From Thermostichus lividus PCC 6715 (GTDB taxonomy: Bacteria > Cyanobacteriota > Cyanobacteriia > Thermosynechococcales > Thermosynechococcaceae): DNA of 64,000 bases. Below the pieces are notes generated by a model. That model searched no databases and had not been told where the DNA came from. It was given only the letters and a program-made list of their open reading frames with translations. This document shows positions 13,762-22,699 of the stretch, piece by piece; position 1 is the first letter of the stretch; each line of letters opens with the position of its first letter. The translations under genes were made by a program, and so were the position numbers. The stretch is from the NCBI RefSeq assembly GCF_002754935.1, contig NZ_CP018092.1, positions 310,001 through 374,000 of the forward strand. The letters are read 5' to 3'.

Positions 13762-16739
13762 AGAATATCCTTGCGTTTTTGAAACCACCCCACCAACCCC
13801 AGCATTACGGCAATAATACCGCCTAGGCGCAGGTTATTGACGAGAACATTGGCCGTAAACGTCTGCCTCTGTAAGCTCCAAAAGCGATCAATCAGGGCTT
13901 CACCACTGGCGATCGCCCGCCCCCGGTTTTCTTTCCACTCAGCAAACTGATCTTGCCAGCGATCCATAGCCGCCTGATAGTCCTTCACTTTCTGGTTGTA
14001 GGCTTCAACCCGATCCCGATAGGCTTGGTCAAAATCAACGATCGAGTTGGGTAACCCTGGCGCATCGCCCGGCTCTGGGGGCTGGGGGGGTTCCGGCTCA
14101 TCAACGGCAGGGTGGTACTCTTTGCGCACCCCCGGAAAATTACAGCGACTAAAGAGATTGTCATCAAAGCAAGGACAGGTTTCTAAGACAGCAGCACTCA
14201 GTTTCTCCCGTTGCGCCTTAGGTTGCTGCCAACAGTGATCAGCAGCCACATCCCGGCCAAACCCCATGAGGGAGACCACATTGGCATAGCTCCAGCGGGT
14301 CAGGGTGACATCGCTGAGAAAATTGCCCACCACCCCCAAATCCTTCAGGGGAATAATGGCGCCCGCAAAGGTAATCTGGGGCACTAAAAACAAAATAGTG
14401 AGTAAAGGAGCCACCGTTTGCGTTGGCGAGAGGGCAGAGACTAACAAGCCCATCACCATCCCGCCAAAGGTGGCGAGGAATAACGTCAGGTATAGGCCAG
14501 CGATCGCCCCCCAACCCAGGCTCATGCGCACTGCCATGACCTTGATCCCCAGAAAAACCGCCGCTTGGTAAAGGGCTAACACAGCAGCCGGTGCAAGTTT
14601 AGAAAGGATATAGGGCCACAGCCCTAGCCCCACCATCCGCTCGCGGCGATAGATTTCCACTTCTTTGACAATCTCGCGCATCGTTGCCAAGCTGCCTACC
14701 ATCACGGCAATCAGGACAGTGACAAACGCCATCGTAAAGGCCTGCCCGGCATCCCCCTGCTCTGGATCCAAGATGGTGGGTTTCCAGAGGACAAAATCCA
14801 AGGCACCCAGCAGAGGGGCTAAGGATAGCATTAGAATTAGCGCCGCTTTATCCTGGCGCACAATGGCTAAGTTGCGCTGGGTCAGAATCCACCACTGTCG
14901 CCATGGTGCCACCTGAGGAACCGTGGGTACTTGCCGCTGTTGCTGGACCTGCCGCGTTGCAGCGGTATCGATGTTGAGGGGACGTTGGCGATCGGCCACA
15001 TAGGTTTGATAGAGGTGGGACTGACGATACCGTTGCTGCCACAGTTCGGGGTTGGGTTCGCTGTCAATTTTTAGATAAATTTCGTCAAAGTCTTGCACAT
15101 CAAAGTAACTAAGCGCCTGATCCGGTGGGCCAAAGTAGGCAAGGTGCCCGCCCCGCGCCAAAAACACTACCAAATCGCAGAGCATCACATTCTTGGTGGC
15201 ATGGGTAATCAGTAAAATCGTCCGCCCTTGGTCAGCCAGTTGCCGCAGTAGGCGCATCATTTGAGTTTCTGTTCCCGGATCGAGGCCGGAGGTGGCCTCA
15301 TCAAGGAAAAAGAGGCTGGGGCGGGTGAGTAATTCAACCCCAATGGAAACCCGCTTGCGCTGCCCCCCACTCAACTGTTTGACGAGCACGTGTCGGCGGG
15401 CGGTCAACTCCAATTCTGAGAGCACTCGACGCACCTGCTCTTGGCGCTCTTTTTCTGTAAAGTCTGCTGGTAGTCGCAGACGTGCCGCATAGTCCAAGGC
15501 TTGGGTCACCGTCAGTTCGGAATGAATAATGTCATCTTGAGGGACATAGCCAATTTGGGTGCGATAGGTGCCAAAGTAACGGTACAGGTCATAGCCATTC
15601 ACCAGTACGGTGCCGCCAGTGGCCGGGCGAAAGCCATTGAGGGCATCCAGAAGGGTGGATTTGCCTGCCCCACTACCGCCGACAATCGCCACAAACTCCC
15701 GGGGCAAAATCGACAGGGAAATATCCTGCAACAGCTTTGCTCCCTTTGGGGTGGTTTTACTAAGGTGAATGGCATCGAGGCGGAGGTTGCCACTGTCGTT
15801 GTGGGGAACAATGGTTTCATCCGGCGTAAACACCGAACTATAGGGGCCAATGCGAATCAGTGCGCCGGTGGGCAAGGGGTAGGGTTTGCGGGGGTCAAGG
15901 CGGCGATTGTTAACGTAGGTGCCATTGGCCGACTCTAAATCCATAATGTGCCACTGGCCATCCTCTAGGTAGAGGCGGGCATGGAACCGCGAGACCACCG
16001 GATGATCTAAAACCATATCGTTGGCAGGATCTCGACCAATACGAATGGTCTGGCGATCGCGCAGTTGCAGGGGGCGCGTATGCTCAACCACTTGGGTGGC
16101 AGGCATGAGCAAATAGGTCAGTCGCAGGGATTCCCCAATATGGAGCACATCCCCCGGACTCAGAAGGTGCTCGCTCACCGTGGCACCGCGCCAGTGCAGG
16201 CCGTTTTTACTTCCTAGATCAGTGATTTTGTAGTGCTCGCCGCTGCGCACGAGCTTGGCATGGTGAAAGGAAACAAAATGATAGTCAATGGCAATATCCG
16301 CTTGTGGATCCCGCCCTAAAATCAGTTCGTCCTTGAGGAGGGGAAACTCTTGCAGCCACTGGGGAGTTGCCACTTGCAAAATTGGCGTGCTGGGTGCCCC
16401 CATCACCACCGTGCCCGGTAGCGCGGTGGTGGCCACGGCCGCCGGGGAAAAGATGATCTGGAAGTTGCCAATTTGGATGCGATCGCCCTCCTTGAGTACC
16501 GCCGGCGTGCGGGGACGCAGCTTTACCCCATTGACAACGGTGCCGCTGACACTGCCCAAGTCGGCAATAGTGTATCCCCCGTCGCTGGGGAGAATGGCTG
16601 CATGGTGGCGGGAGATCCCCTCCCCCACAAGGATGACGTGGTTTTGGGGATCGGTGCCGATAACGAGGCGATCGCTCCCCAGTTGAATCTGTTGCGTCGT
16701 ACCATCAGCGGCCTGAAGTTCAAGGATTGGCGAAGCCAT
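13758..16739 (-). CDS. ABC transporter with three FHA domains (ABCG-type half transporter)
   Basis: 993 residues from ATG 16739 ('MASPILELQ'); a 35-residue upstream extension lacks conserved sequence. Three FHA domains come first ('VIGTDPQNHVI..SRHHAAI', 'ILGRDPQADIAI..SFHHAKL', 'RIGRDPANDMVL..SRFHARL', within residues 1-290). Next is an ABC ATPase with Walker A 'GGSGAGKSTLLDAL', signature 'LSGGQRKRVSIG' and Walker B 'LFFLDEATSGLD', then an ABC2-type membrane domain (about 640-850) with a hydrophilic insert near the end (rich in P, E and coiled coil) and a last membrane span. FHA domains bind phosphothreonine, so regulation by Ser/Thr kinases is likely. The substrate is unknown. Upstream gene of pheA and ald. 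Confidence 0.9.
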   Translation of the reverse strand: MASPILELQAADGTTQQIQLGSDRLVIGTDPQNHVILVGEGISRHHAAILPSDGGYTIADLGSVSGTVVNGVKLRPRTPAVLKEGDRIQIGNFQIIFSPAAVATTALPGTVVMGAPSTPILQVATPQWLQEFPLLKDELILGRDPQADIAIDYHFVSFHHAKLVRSGEHYKITDLGSKNGLHWRGATVSEHLLSPGDVLHIGESLRLTYLLMPATQVVEHTRPLQLRDRQTIRIGRDPANDMVLDHPVVSRFHARLYLEDGQWHIMDLESANGTYVNNRRLDPRKPYPLPTGALIRIGPYSSVFTPDETIVPHNDSGNLRLDAIHLSKTTPKGAKLLQDISLSILPREFVAIVGGSGAGKSTLLDALNGFRPATGGTVLVNGYDLYRYFGTYRTQIGYVPQDDIIHSELTVTQALDYAARLRLPADFTEKERQEQVRRVLSELELTARRHVLVKQLSGGQRKRVSIGVELLTRPSLFFLDEATSGLDPGTETQMMRLLRQLADQGRTILLITHATKNVMLCDLVVFLARGGHLAYFGPPDQALSYFDVQDFDEIYLKIDSEPNPELWQQRYRQSHLYQTYVADRQRPLNIDTAATRQVQQQRQVPTVPQVAPWRQWWILTQRNLAIVRQDKAALILMLSLAPLLGALDFVLWKPTILDPEQGDAGQAFTMAFVTVLIAVMVGSLATMREIVKEVEIYRRERMVGLGLWPYILSKLAPAAVLALYQAAVFLGIKVMAVRMSLGWGAIAGLYLTLFLATFGGMVMGLLVSALSPTQTVAPLLTILFLVPQITFAGAIIPLKDLGVVGNFLSDVTLTRWSYANVVSLMGFGRDVAADHCWQQPKAQREKLSAAVLETCPCFDDNLFSRCNFPGVRKEYHPAVDEPEPPQPPEPGDAPGLPNSIVDFDQAYRDRVEAYNQKVKDYQAAMDRWQDQFAEWKENRGRAIASGEALIDRFWSLQRQTFTANVLVNNLRLGGIIAVMLGLVGWFQKRKDIL

Positions 16740-17310
16740 AAAAAGCCATATAGGTGATGTTGTTGAGAATTTCCTATATTTTGGCACCGTGTTGGCCAAC
16801 TCACAGGGGAGCACCTCACTATCGAGCGGCGCTGTTTTAGCCACCTAAGCGGGACGCCCCGCGCTCTACCTGTAGCTCACGTCCCAAAGGGTCAGGTGAG
16901 CATCGGGATGAAAGCGCGTTCATCAAGGGGTTCGATGCCCCGCAGATGAACCAACTCCTATGGTACGAGTCAGGTGCAGTCTGGCTCTCACTATATCGCT
17001 TCAGCATGGAAACCGTTACGCCACCACAAGGAGCCACAAAGTGCGACTCATGCCAGAGTACATCTTGGTTCTTCCGAAACGGTGGTGAAAATTGTGTAAT
17101 AAGATACTTTTACAGCGGTCTGCATCACTAACTGGTACAGCAGCAGTGAGCAAAGTAGTTCTTCAACATCTCAGAATATTGCTTCTGTAAGAATTGTCCC
17201 ATATCGTTGCGGAAACTACTGTAAGGTGGGTACTACCCCCTCGTAACCCACTAAAGGCTATTAAGCTAATATAGGAAATGCAGTGCTTACAGATTAAGGT
17301 AGAGCAGCCC
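16740..17310. other. Gene-free stretch with two strong hairpins
   Basis: Two inverted repeats stand out. At 16875-16901, GCTCAC and GTGAGC flank a loop containing AGGGTCAG. At 16918-16951, GTTCATC and GATGAAC enclose a second GGGG/CCCC stem with loop TTCGATG. A similar hairpin with the same AGGGTCAG loop core occurs at 39808-39831. These look like ends of a decayed IS or miniature element. The frame 16946-17131 has a CxxC pair but matches no family, so I do not call it a gene. The promoter of the FHA-ABC gene should lie near 16740-16860. Confidence 0.45.
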
Positions 17311-17445
17311 ATGCCAAGGCATTCATTAGATTTACGGCTCAGGGTTGTGGCAGCTTCTCAAGCAGGTGGAACATCCATCCACCAAGTAACAAGTTGGTTC
17401 AAGAGGGGTCAGAGAACCACTTATCAATGGGTTCAACGGGATTTA
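17311..17445 (+). pseudogene. IS630-type transposase N-terminal fragment
   Basis: The translated stretch 'MPRHSLDLRLRVVAASQAGG' followed by 'TSIHQVTSWFKRGQRTTYQWVQR' resembles the N-terminal helix-turn-helix of IS630-family transposases (xYSLDLRxRVVxxxxxG...F). The DDE core is missing and the frame runs into the start of the NFACT gene without further similarity. It is a remnant with no expected activity. Confidence 0.55.
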
Positions 17446-17545
17446 ACAAGGCAGCCGTTTATCTATCCCGTAGCGATGATGAGCGGTAGTTCGCCCCTAA
17501 AGAACGTCAGAACTCAACGAAAAGGCGCAGCATTGGTATTTTGGA

Positions 17546-19294
17546 GTGTTGGCTGTGCAACCTGTTGATCTCACTACCCTGCGTGCCATCTGTACTAGCT
17601 TACAGGGCACGTTACCCGCACGACTAGAAACGGTTTATCAGCGCGATCGCCACACCCTTGCCCTTGCTCTGCGCACTCTCAAGCAGCAGTACTGGTTAAC
17701 ACTGAGTTGGCATCCCCAAGCAGCGCGGATTTGCTTTGAACCGCCACCCCCTCGCCAACCCGATACCTTCACCTTTAGTCAGCAACTGCACCATCAACTC
17801 AGCCGCTTGGCCTTAGTGAAGATTGACTTGCTCCATGACTGGGAGCGGGTTGTGGACTTGCAGTTTGCCCAACGCCCCCAGGACCCGATTCAGTGGCACC
17901 TTTATGTGGAAATCATGGGCAAGTACAGCAATGTGATTCTGGTCAACACTGCTGGGGAGATTATTACGGCGGCGCATCAAGTCAGTGCTCACCAATCTCG
18001 TCTTCGCCCCATTCTCACCGGTGCCCCCTACGTCCCGCCGCCGCCGCTGACAGCCGCTATCCCCACGGTTGAGGATTCCTTTGAGCACTGGCAAAGCCAA
18101 GTCAGTCTCATTCCGGGAGCGGTACGGCAACAACTCCTAAAGGCCTACCGCGGCCTCAGTCCTGCCCTTGTTCAACATCTACTTGAGGATGCGGGCATAC
18201 ACCATACCCTACACACCCATGAGTTAACCGCTCAACAGTGGCATCATCTCTTTGAGCACTGGCAGCATTGGCTAGAGTGTTTGCAGCAGCAGCGCTTTGT
18301 GCCTCAGGTAACCCCTCGGGGCTATCGGGTCACCCCTGCCCTCAACCAGACGGTGGCTCATGCCGTGCCACTCCATGAGCTGTTAGCCACCTACTATGGT
18401 CAAGCCCTTGCCCAGCAAGAGACCCAACAGTTACAGCAGCAACTGCGCCAGACTGTGCAGCAGCATCGTCAAAAAGTATTAGCCAAGGTTCAGGAGTTTC
18501 AGCGTCGTTTAGCCGAGGCTACCGAGGGCGATCGCCACCGCTATGTCGCCGATCTCCTCATGGCCTATGGTTACCTATGGCAGCCTGGAATGCAGTCGCT
18601 CACCGTCACCGACTTTGAGACCAATACCCCCATCACCATCCCCCTATCTCCTGAAAAAACTGCTATCCAAACTGCCCAAGACTTGTACAAACAGCACCAA
18701 AAACTCAAACGTGCCCAGCAACACCTCACCCCCCTGTTAGCCGCAGCACAGGCCGAACTCGCCTACCTTGATCAAGTCCAGACCACCTTGGATGCCGCCC
18801 ACACTCTTGATCTGCTAGACGAAATTCGCGATGAACTTATTCAGCAGGGGTATCTCAAATGCCCCACCTACTACCGTCCACCCCAAACCCCTAGCCCGTA
18901 CCTGCGCTACACTACCCCCAGCGGCTATACCGTTTTTGTGGGGCGCAATAATCGCCAGAACGATGACTTGACGTTACGGGTGGCCAGTCCCTATGACTGG
19001 TGGTTTCACAGCCAAGAAATTCCAGGCAGCCATGTGATTCTGCGTCTTGAAGCTGGGGACTTACCTAGCGAAAAAGATATTCAGGCGGCAGCGGATATTG
19101 CTGCTTACCACAGCCAAGCGCGGGAAAGCGCCCAAGTTCCCGTGGTCTATACCCTGCGTAAACATGTGCAAAAACCGAAGGGCGCCAGCCCCGGAATGGT
19201 GATTTATGATCAGGCCACCGTTGTGTGGGGGGTGCCTCACCACTTGTCATCCTCCACTGTCGTGAAGGACAGGGATAGGGATATCCTAGGCTGA
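17546..19294 (+). CDS. NFACT-family protein (RqcH/fibronectin-binding-like)
   Basis: 582 residues from GTG 17546, about the normal length in cyanobacteria. The NFACT-N part (residues 1-200, with 'WHLYVEIMGKYSNVILVN' and 'HQSRLRPILTGAPYVPPP'), a long coiled-coil middle (about 285-400) and the C-terminal NFACT-R domain ('FVGRNNRQNDDLTLRVASPYDWWFHSQEIPGSHVILR') are all present. Bacterial members bind stalled 50S ribosomes carrying peptidyl-tRNA and add C-terminal alanine tails, marking nascent chains for degradation; the role here is by family. The last 20 residues (after 'VVWGVPHH') do not look conserved and abut IS sequence at about 19310, so the natural C-terminus may have been changed by the insertion. 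Confidence 0.85.
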   Translation: MLAVQPVDLTTLRAICTSLQGTLPARLETVYQRDRHTLALALRTLKQQYWLTLSWHPQAARICFEPPPPRQPDTFTFSQQLHHQLSRLALVKIDLLHDWERVVDLQFAQRPQDPIQWHLYVEIMGKYSNVILVNTAGEIITAAHQVSAHQSRLRPILTGAPYVPPPPLTAAIPTVEDSFEHWQSQVSLIPGAVRQQLLKAYRGLSPALVQHLLEDAGIHHTLHTHELTAQQWHHLFEHWQHWLECLQQQRFVPQVTPRGYRVTPALNQTVAHAVPLHELLATYYGQALAQQETQQLQQQLRQTVQQHRQKVLAKVQEFQRRLAEATEGDRHRYVADLLMAYGYLWQPGMQSLTVTDFETNTPITIPLSPEKTAIQTAQDLYKQHQKLKRAQQHLTPLLAAAQAELAYLDQVQTTLDAAHTLDLLDEIRDELIQQGYLKCPTYYRPPQTPSPYLRYTTPSGYTVFVGRNNRQNDDLTLRVASPYDWWFHSQEIPGSHVILRLEAGDLPSEKDIQAAADIAAYHSQARESAQVPVVYTLRKHVQKPKGASPGMVIYDQATVVWGVPHHLSSSTVVKDRDRDILG

Positions 19295-19309
19295 CTGCAT
19301 TAAGCAATC

Positions 19310-20700
19310 TCCTGACGGTTGACATACTCCCCTGCCTAAAGGCAGGGGATTCTTGTTCTTGGTTCTGCGAGCGCACTTACTTCATCAGGTTGCCCATCAA
19401 AAGCAGAGGTGCATCTCTCCCCAAGCGTTCCCTCTTGCGAGGTGGTTCCCTTTTGCCCAAAGGTACCGTTGAGCCACTCCATTCCCAAGATGCTTAGTCC
19501 CTTCTTGAGGATGTTCAGAGCCGCGTTCTGGTCTCTGTCCATCTCAAACCCACACCTAGGACAACTATGGGTTCTAGTGGATAAGGTTTTCACGACCCTA
19601 TGCCCACAGTTACTGCAATCCTGCGTGGTGTACTGCGGCGGCACGCTGACTACTGCCTTGTCCCATACCTTACCGTAGTAGTCTAGCCAAGCAGTGAATT
19701 GAGACCAGCCAGCATCATGGATGGATTTGGCAAGATGATGATTATTAACTAGATTCTTCACCTGCAAGTCTTCATACGCCACGACAAAGCGCTCCGCGCC
19801 GCCAAAGGCGAACGTGAGATGCCACCACGCACCGTGCCTGCTTAATTGCCCAGTCTTTACGCTGGCGTTGAACTTTCAGATGTACTTTGCCTAGTCGCTT
19901 TCTTTGCTTGTGGTAGTTCTTGGATTGAGGTTTCGCCCCTTTCCTGAACTTCCGACTTAACCTGCGTTGATGCTGTTTTAACCTCCGTTCACTACGTCTT
20001 AAAAACTTAGGACAATCGACCGTGTTTCCGTTCTGGTCGGTGTAAAAGTGTTTTAACCCCAAGTCAATACCGATGACATTGCCTGTGTATTGTCCTTGCT
20101 CTTTGCGCTCTACATCCAAGCAGAATTGAGCATAGTACCCATCTGCTCTGCGTACCACTCGCACTCGGTTGATTTTGGAGTTCAGGATATGGTGTCTTGC
20201 TTCTCCATTGCAGTACAGAGCAAACGAACCAGCATTAAAGTCATCAGTGAAGGTGATGGACATTCCATCTCCTGACAGCTTCCAGCCCGATACCTTGTAT
20301 TCCACAGAACGGCAATGCTTCTTAAACTTGGGATACCCTTTCTTGATCGCCTTGTTTCTGCAGTTGGTATAGAAGCGAGAGATGGAAGCCCAAGCTCGCT
20401 CTGCACTTGCCTGCCTTGCTGATGAGTTTAACTTCTTGGCAAAGGCAAACTCTTTAGATAAGTCTTTGCAGTGGGCATAGAGAACAGCTTTGTTTACGCT
20501 CTTGTTGTCCATCCAGTACCGCACACATTTGTTTCTGACAAACTGAGCGGTGCGGATGGCTTCATCCAGAGCCTGATACTGCTCTGCTGTGCCGTTTAGT
20601 AGCTTGGCTTCTCTGACTAACATAATGATATTTTATTACAGGCTTGACTTGATAAAACAGCGTGCGCCTTACATCCCTGCCCTCAAGGGCAGGGCTTTAC
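19310..20700 (-). mobile_element. TnpB-only (IS1341-type) insertion sequence
   Basis: A frameshifted tnpB (19336-20623) is bracketed by two hairpins: CCCTGCC TAAA GGCAGGG near 19329-19348 (right end) and CCCTGCCC TCAA GGGCAGGG near 20675-20694 (left end). No tnpA is present. The exact ends are estimated from the hairpins. It is unrelated in sequence to the 3815 element. It lies just beyond the 3' end of the NFACT gene. Confidence 0.7.
19336..20623 (-). pseudogene. tnpB: TnpB, frameshifted
   Basis: The N-terminal part (20623 down to 19772) carries the RuvC-I motif 'VIGIDLGLKHFYTD' and runs to '..KQARCVVASH', after which the frame leaves the family sequence. The second frame (19782 to 19336) resumes with 'VAYEDLQVKNLVNNHHLAKSI', the zinc ribbon 'CSNCGHRVVKTLSTRTHSCPRCG' and the RuvC-III 'DRDQNAALNIL'. 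Between them is a GC-rich stretch of about 28 bases (about 19784-19812) that is not TnpB-like and shifts the frame. A single active TnpB cannot be made unless by recoding. Otherwise full length (about 430 residues). Confidence 0.88.
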
Positions 20701-20782
20701 GGCGTTTTTTCGGTAACCGAAGTTGGTTCAGAGGGTAGCGACCTTGACCACTGGATTTTTATCCCAGATTTGGGTAGATAAA

Positions 20783-21172
20783 ATGCTCGTCTGCGACGCC
20801 AAGTTGCAAGGAACTAAAGACCAGTATCAGCGGCTCGATCAAGCGCTGCGGACTGGTCTTTTTGTTCGTAACAGCTCCCAGACATGCTCGTGTTGCGGCC
20901 ATTTGGTTAAGATGTCCCTCAGCACTCGTCCTCATTTGTGCCAGTGCGGAACTGTTCTGGACAGAGACTCCAACGCAGCTATCAACATTTTGGAGCTAGG
21001 TTCATGTACTGTGGGGCACACAGGATCTTATGCCTCTGGAGAGGAGGCCGCTACTCATCTTCTGGAGACAGCGGTTGAGCACGTCACCTCGTTGCAGCAG
21101 GAACCTTCATCGGCGACGATGGAATCCTCTTCCTTCGCTGTGCTCAGGACGGGGAGGATGTCAAACCCTTAA
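20783..21172 (+). pseudogene. TnpB with internal in-frame deletion
   Basis: 129 residues from ATG 20783. The N-terminus ('MLVCDAKLQGTKDQYQRLDQALRTGLFVRN') matches the TnpB start and is joined directly to the zinc ribbon ('CSCCGHLVKMSLSTRPHLCQCG') and last RuvC motif ('DRDSNAAINIL'), followed by the usual C-terminal 'VGHTGSYASGE'. The recognition domain and RuvC-I/II residues are gone, so it cannot be a nuclease. The frame stays open across the junction and the 3' end with its terminal hairpin is kept. This is a second, independent case of internal deletion of a tnpB-bearing element in the window. Confidence 0.8.
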
Positions 21173-21190
21173 TCAACCCTGAAGTAGGCC

Positions 21191-22393
21191 ATGATACACA
21201 CGCCCAGTTGGATTCAATCGACAGTTTTAGGAGTGAGTTACCTAGCATTTGGGGTTGGCTCTATCCCTGGCTGGCAAATGAATCGTGCCACTATTGCTCT
21301 GGTCAGTGCAGCGGTTCTAATTGGCCTAGGTACCCTCACCCTAGATGAGGCGTGGCAGGCGATTGATGCAAATACCATCGTGTTTTTGCTCAGTATGATG
21401 GTGGTGAATGCCTACCTATCCTATGCCGGTTTTTTTAATCTGGCGTTGTTGTACGTGCTACGGTTTACCCGGAGTCCGTTGGGCTTACTGGGATTGTTAA
21501 CGGTGGGGACGGGGGTGTTGTCGGCGTTTTTCTTAAATGACACCTTGGCGTTAGTGAGTACGCCGCTGACGGTGCAGTTGACGCGATCGCTAAAATTAAA
21601 CCCTGTACCCTACCTGTTGGCGATCGCCGGTGCCACCAATATCGGTTCAGTCGCAACCCTCAGCGGCAATCCACAAAATATTCTGGTGGGGTCATTTTCG
21701 GGCATTCCCTACAATGAGTTTGCCCTAGCCTTAGCGCCGGTAGCCATTCTTGGCCTAGGGTTACAGGTTGGGCTGCTGTGGTTGCTCTATCCAGAGGTGC
21801 GATCGCTCCAGCCCTGTCCACCGCCTTCGCTGCCACGCTTGCGCACCTATCGACCCGTGTTGATCAAAACCCTAATTGTCACAGGTTTATTACTGACTGC
21901 CTTTATCATCGGCTTACCCCTAGCAGAGTCGGCTTTTTTAGCCGCTGCTGCCTTACTCGTCACCCGACGCATTAAACCCCAGCGCGTGTTGCAACAGGTG
22001 GACTGGTCCTTACTAGTGATGTTTTCCGGCTTGTTTATCCTCACCCGCTGTGTACAAGAATTGGATCTATTAGCGGGGTTAACGCCTTGGATTACCCATC
22101 CGGCGGGGCTGCTGGTGGTGACGGTGATTGTCTCAAATTTGATTTCTAATGTGCCAGCAGTGCTGCTTTTGCAGGGGGGAATCCCACCGGACGCGACCCA
22201 AAGCTGGCTGCTACTGGCGGCGGGATCGACCCTAGCCGGTAATCTGACGCTGTTCGGAGCGGTGGCCAATCTTATTACGGTTGAGGCGGCAACTACCGCA
22301 GGCTGTCGTCTTTCTTTTTGGCAACATCTGCGGTTTGGGTTACCACTGACCGCCATGACCCTGATGCTAACCTATGGGTGGTTGGTGTGGTAA
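21191..22393 (+). CDS. ArsB/NhaD-superfamily anion or sodium transporter
   Basis: 400 residues with about 10-11 hydrophobic segments, in the layout of the ion transporter superfamily (ArsB, NhaD, DASS). The re-entrant-type motifs are visible: 'LSAFFLNDTLALVSTPL' and 'GATNIGSVATLSGNPQNILVG' in the first half, 'VSNLISNVPAVLLLQ' and 'GSTLAGNLTLFGAVANLITVE' in the second. These paired SxxxNxP/GNxxN-like loops form the transport site. The substrate cannot be read from sequence; arsenite, sodium and dicarboxylates are all possible. The start at 21191 follows immediately after IS sequence, so its original promoter may have been replaced. Confidence 0.85.
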   Translation: MIHTPSWIQSTVLGVSYLAFGVGSIPGWQMNRATIALVSAAVLIGLGTLTLDEAWQAIDANTIVFLLSMMVVNAYLSYAGFFNLALLYVLRFTRSPLGLLGLLTVGTGVLSAFFLNDTLALVSTPLTVQLTRSLKLNPVPYLLAIAGATNIGSVATLSGNPQNILVGSFSGIPYNEFALALAPVAILGLGLQVGLLWLLYPEVRSLQPCPPPSLPRLRTYRPVLIKTLIVTGLLLTAFIIGLPLAESAFLAAAALLVTRRIKPQRVLQQVDWSLLVMFSGLFILTRCVQELDLLAGLTPWITHPAGLLVVTVIVSNLISNVPAVLLLQGGIPPDATQSWLLLAAGSTLAGNLTLFGAVANLITVEAATTAGCRLSFWQHLRFGLPLTAMTLMLTYGWLVW

Positions 22394-22410
22394 GTCCTGT
22401 GCCTATGATT

Positions 22411-22630
22411 GTAAACTACTCCCAGCTAAAGCAGGGAGCTTTTAGTAGCCCTGCAGTTAGCAAGCCAACCGCGAGCCTCTGGGGTGGTTTACAACACCCC
22501 CAATCGACCGTTACCAGTGCCTTGAACAACCGTTTCTGGTGTCCGCAGTATAATTATAACCTAAGGCAACTAAAGTTGCTAAAGGAGCTTTCCTCCCCGC
22601 ACTGAAGTACGGGGCTTCCAGCCCTACCCG
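22411..22630 (+). mobile_element. 220-bp miniature element, copy A
   Basis: Nearly identical, in opposite orientation, to 39855-40074; both are exactly 220 bp between the points where similarity stops (GTAAACTACTCC at one end, CCCTACCCG at the other). Each end can fold: CTCCCAGCTAAAGCAGGGAG at one end and CCCCGCACTGAAGTACGGGG at the other. This fits a palindrome-ended IS200/IS605-type miniature with no coding capacity. No flanking duplication is seen. It lies between the transporter stop and moaC. Confidence 0.82.
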
Positions 22631-22699
22631 TTGTGATGAAAGCCGAGATTCGAACTGCACAACTTGACCATGCCATGGATCAGATTCGAGGTTAGCCCC

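Noticed and set aside
16918-16951. tRNA-like T-arm (GGGG-TTCGATG-CCCC) followed by a 3' ACCA-like sequence
   Set aside because: The upstream sequence cannot form a matching acceptor stem, D arm and anticodon arm. The longer GTTCATC/GATGAAC pairing explains it as a plain hairpin.
16946-17131. Plus-strand frame with a CxxC pair ('KCDSCQSTSWFF')
   Set aside because: Resembles a transposase zinc motif only weakly, with no second CxxC and no further family sequence.
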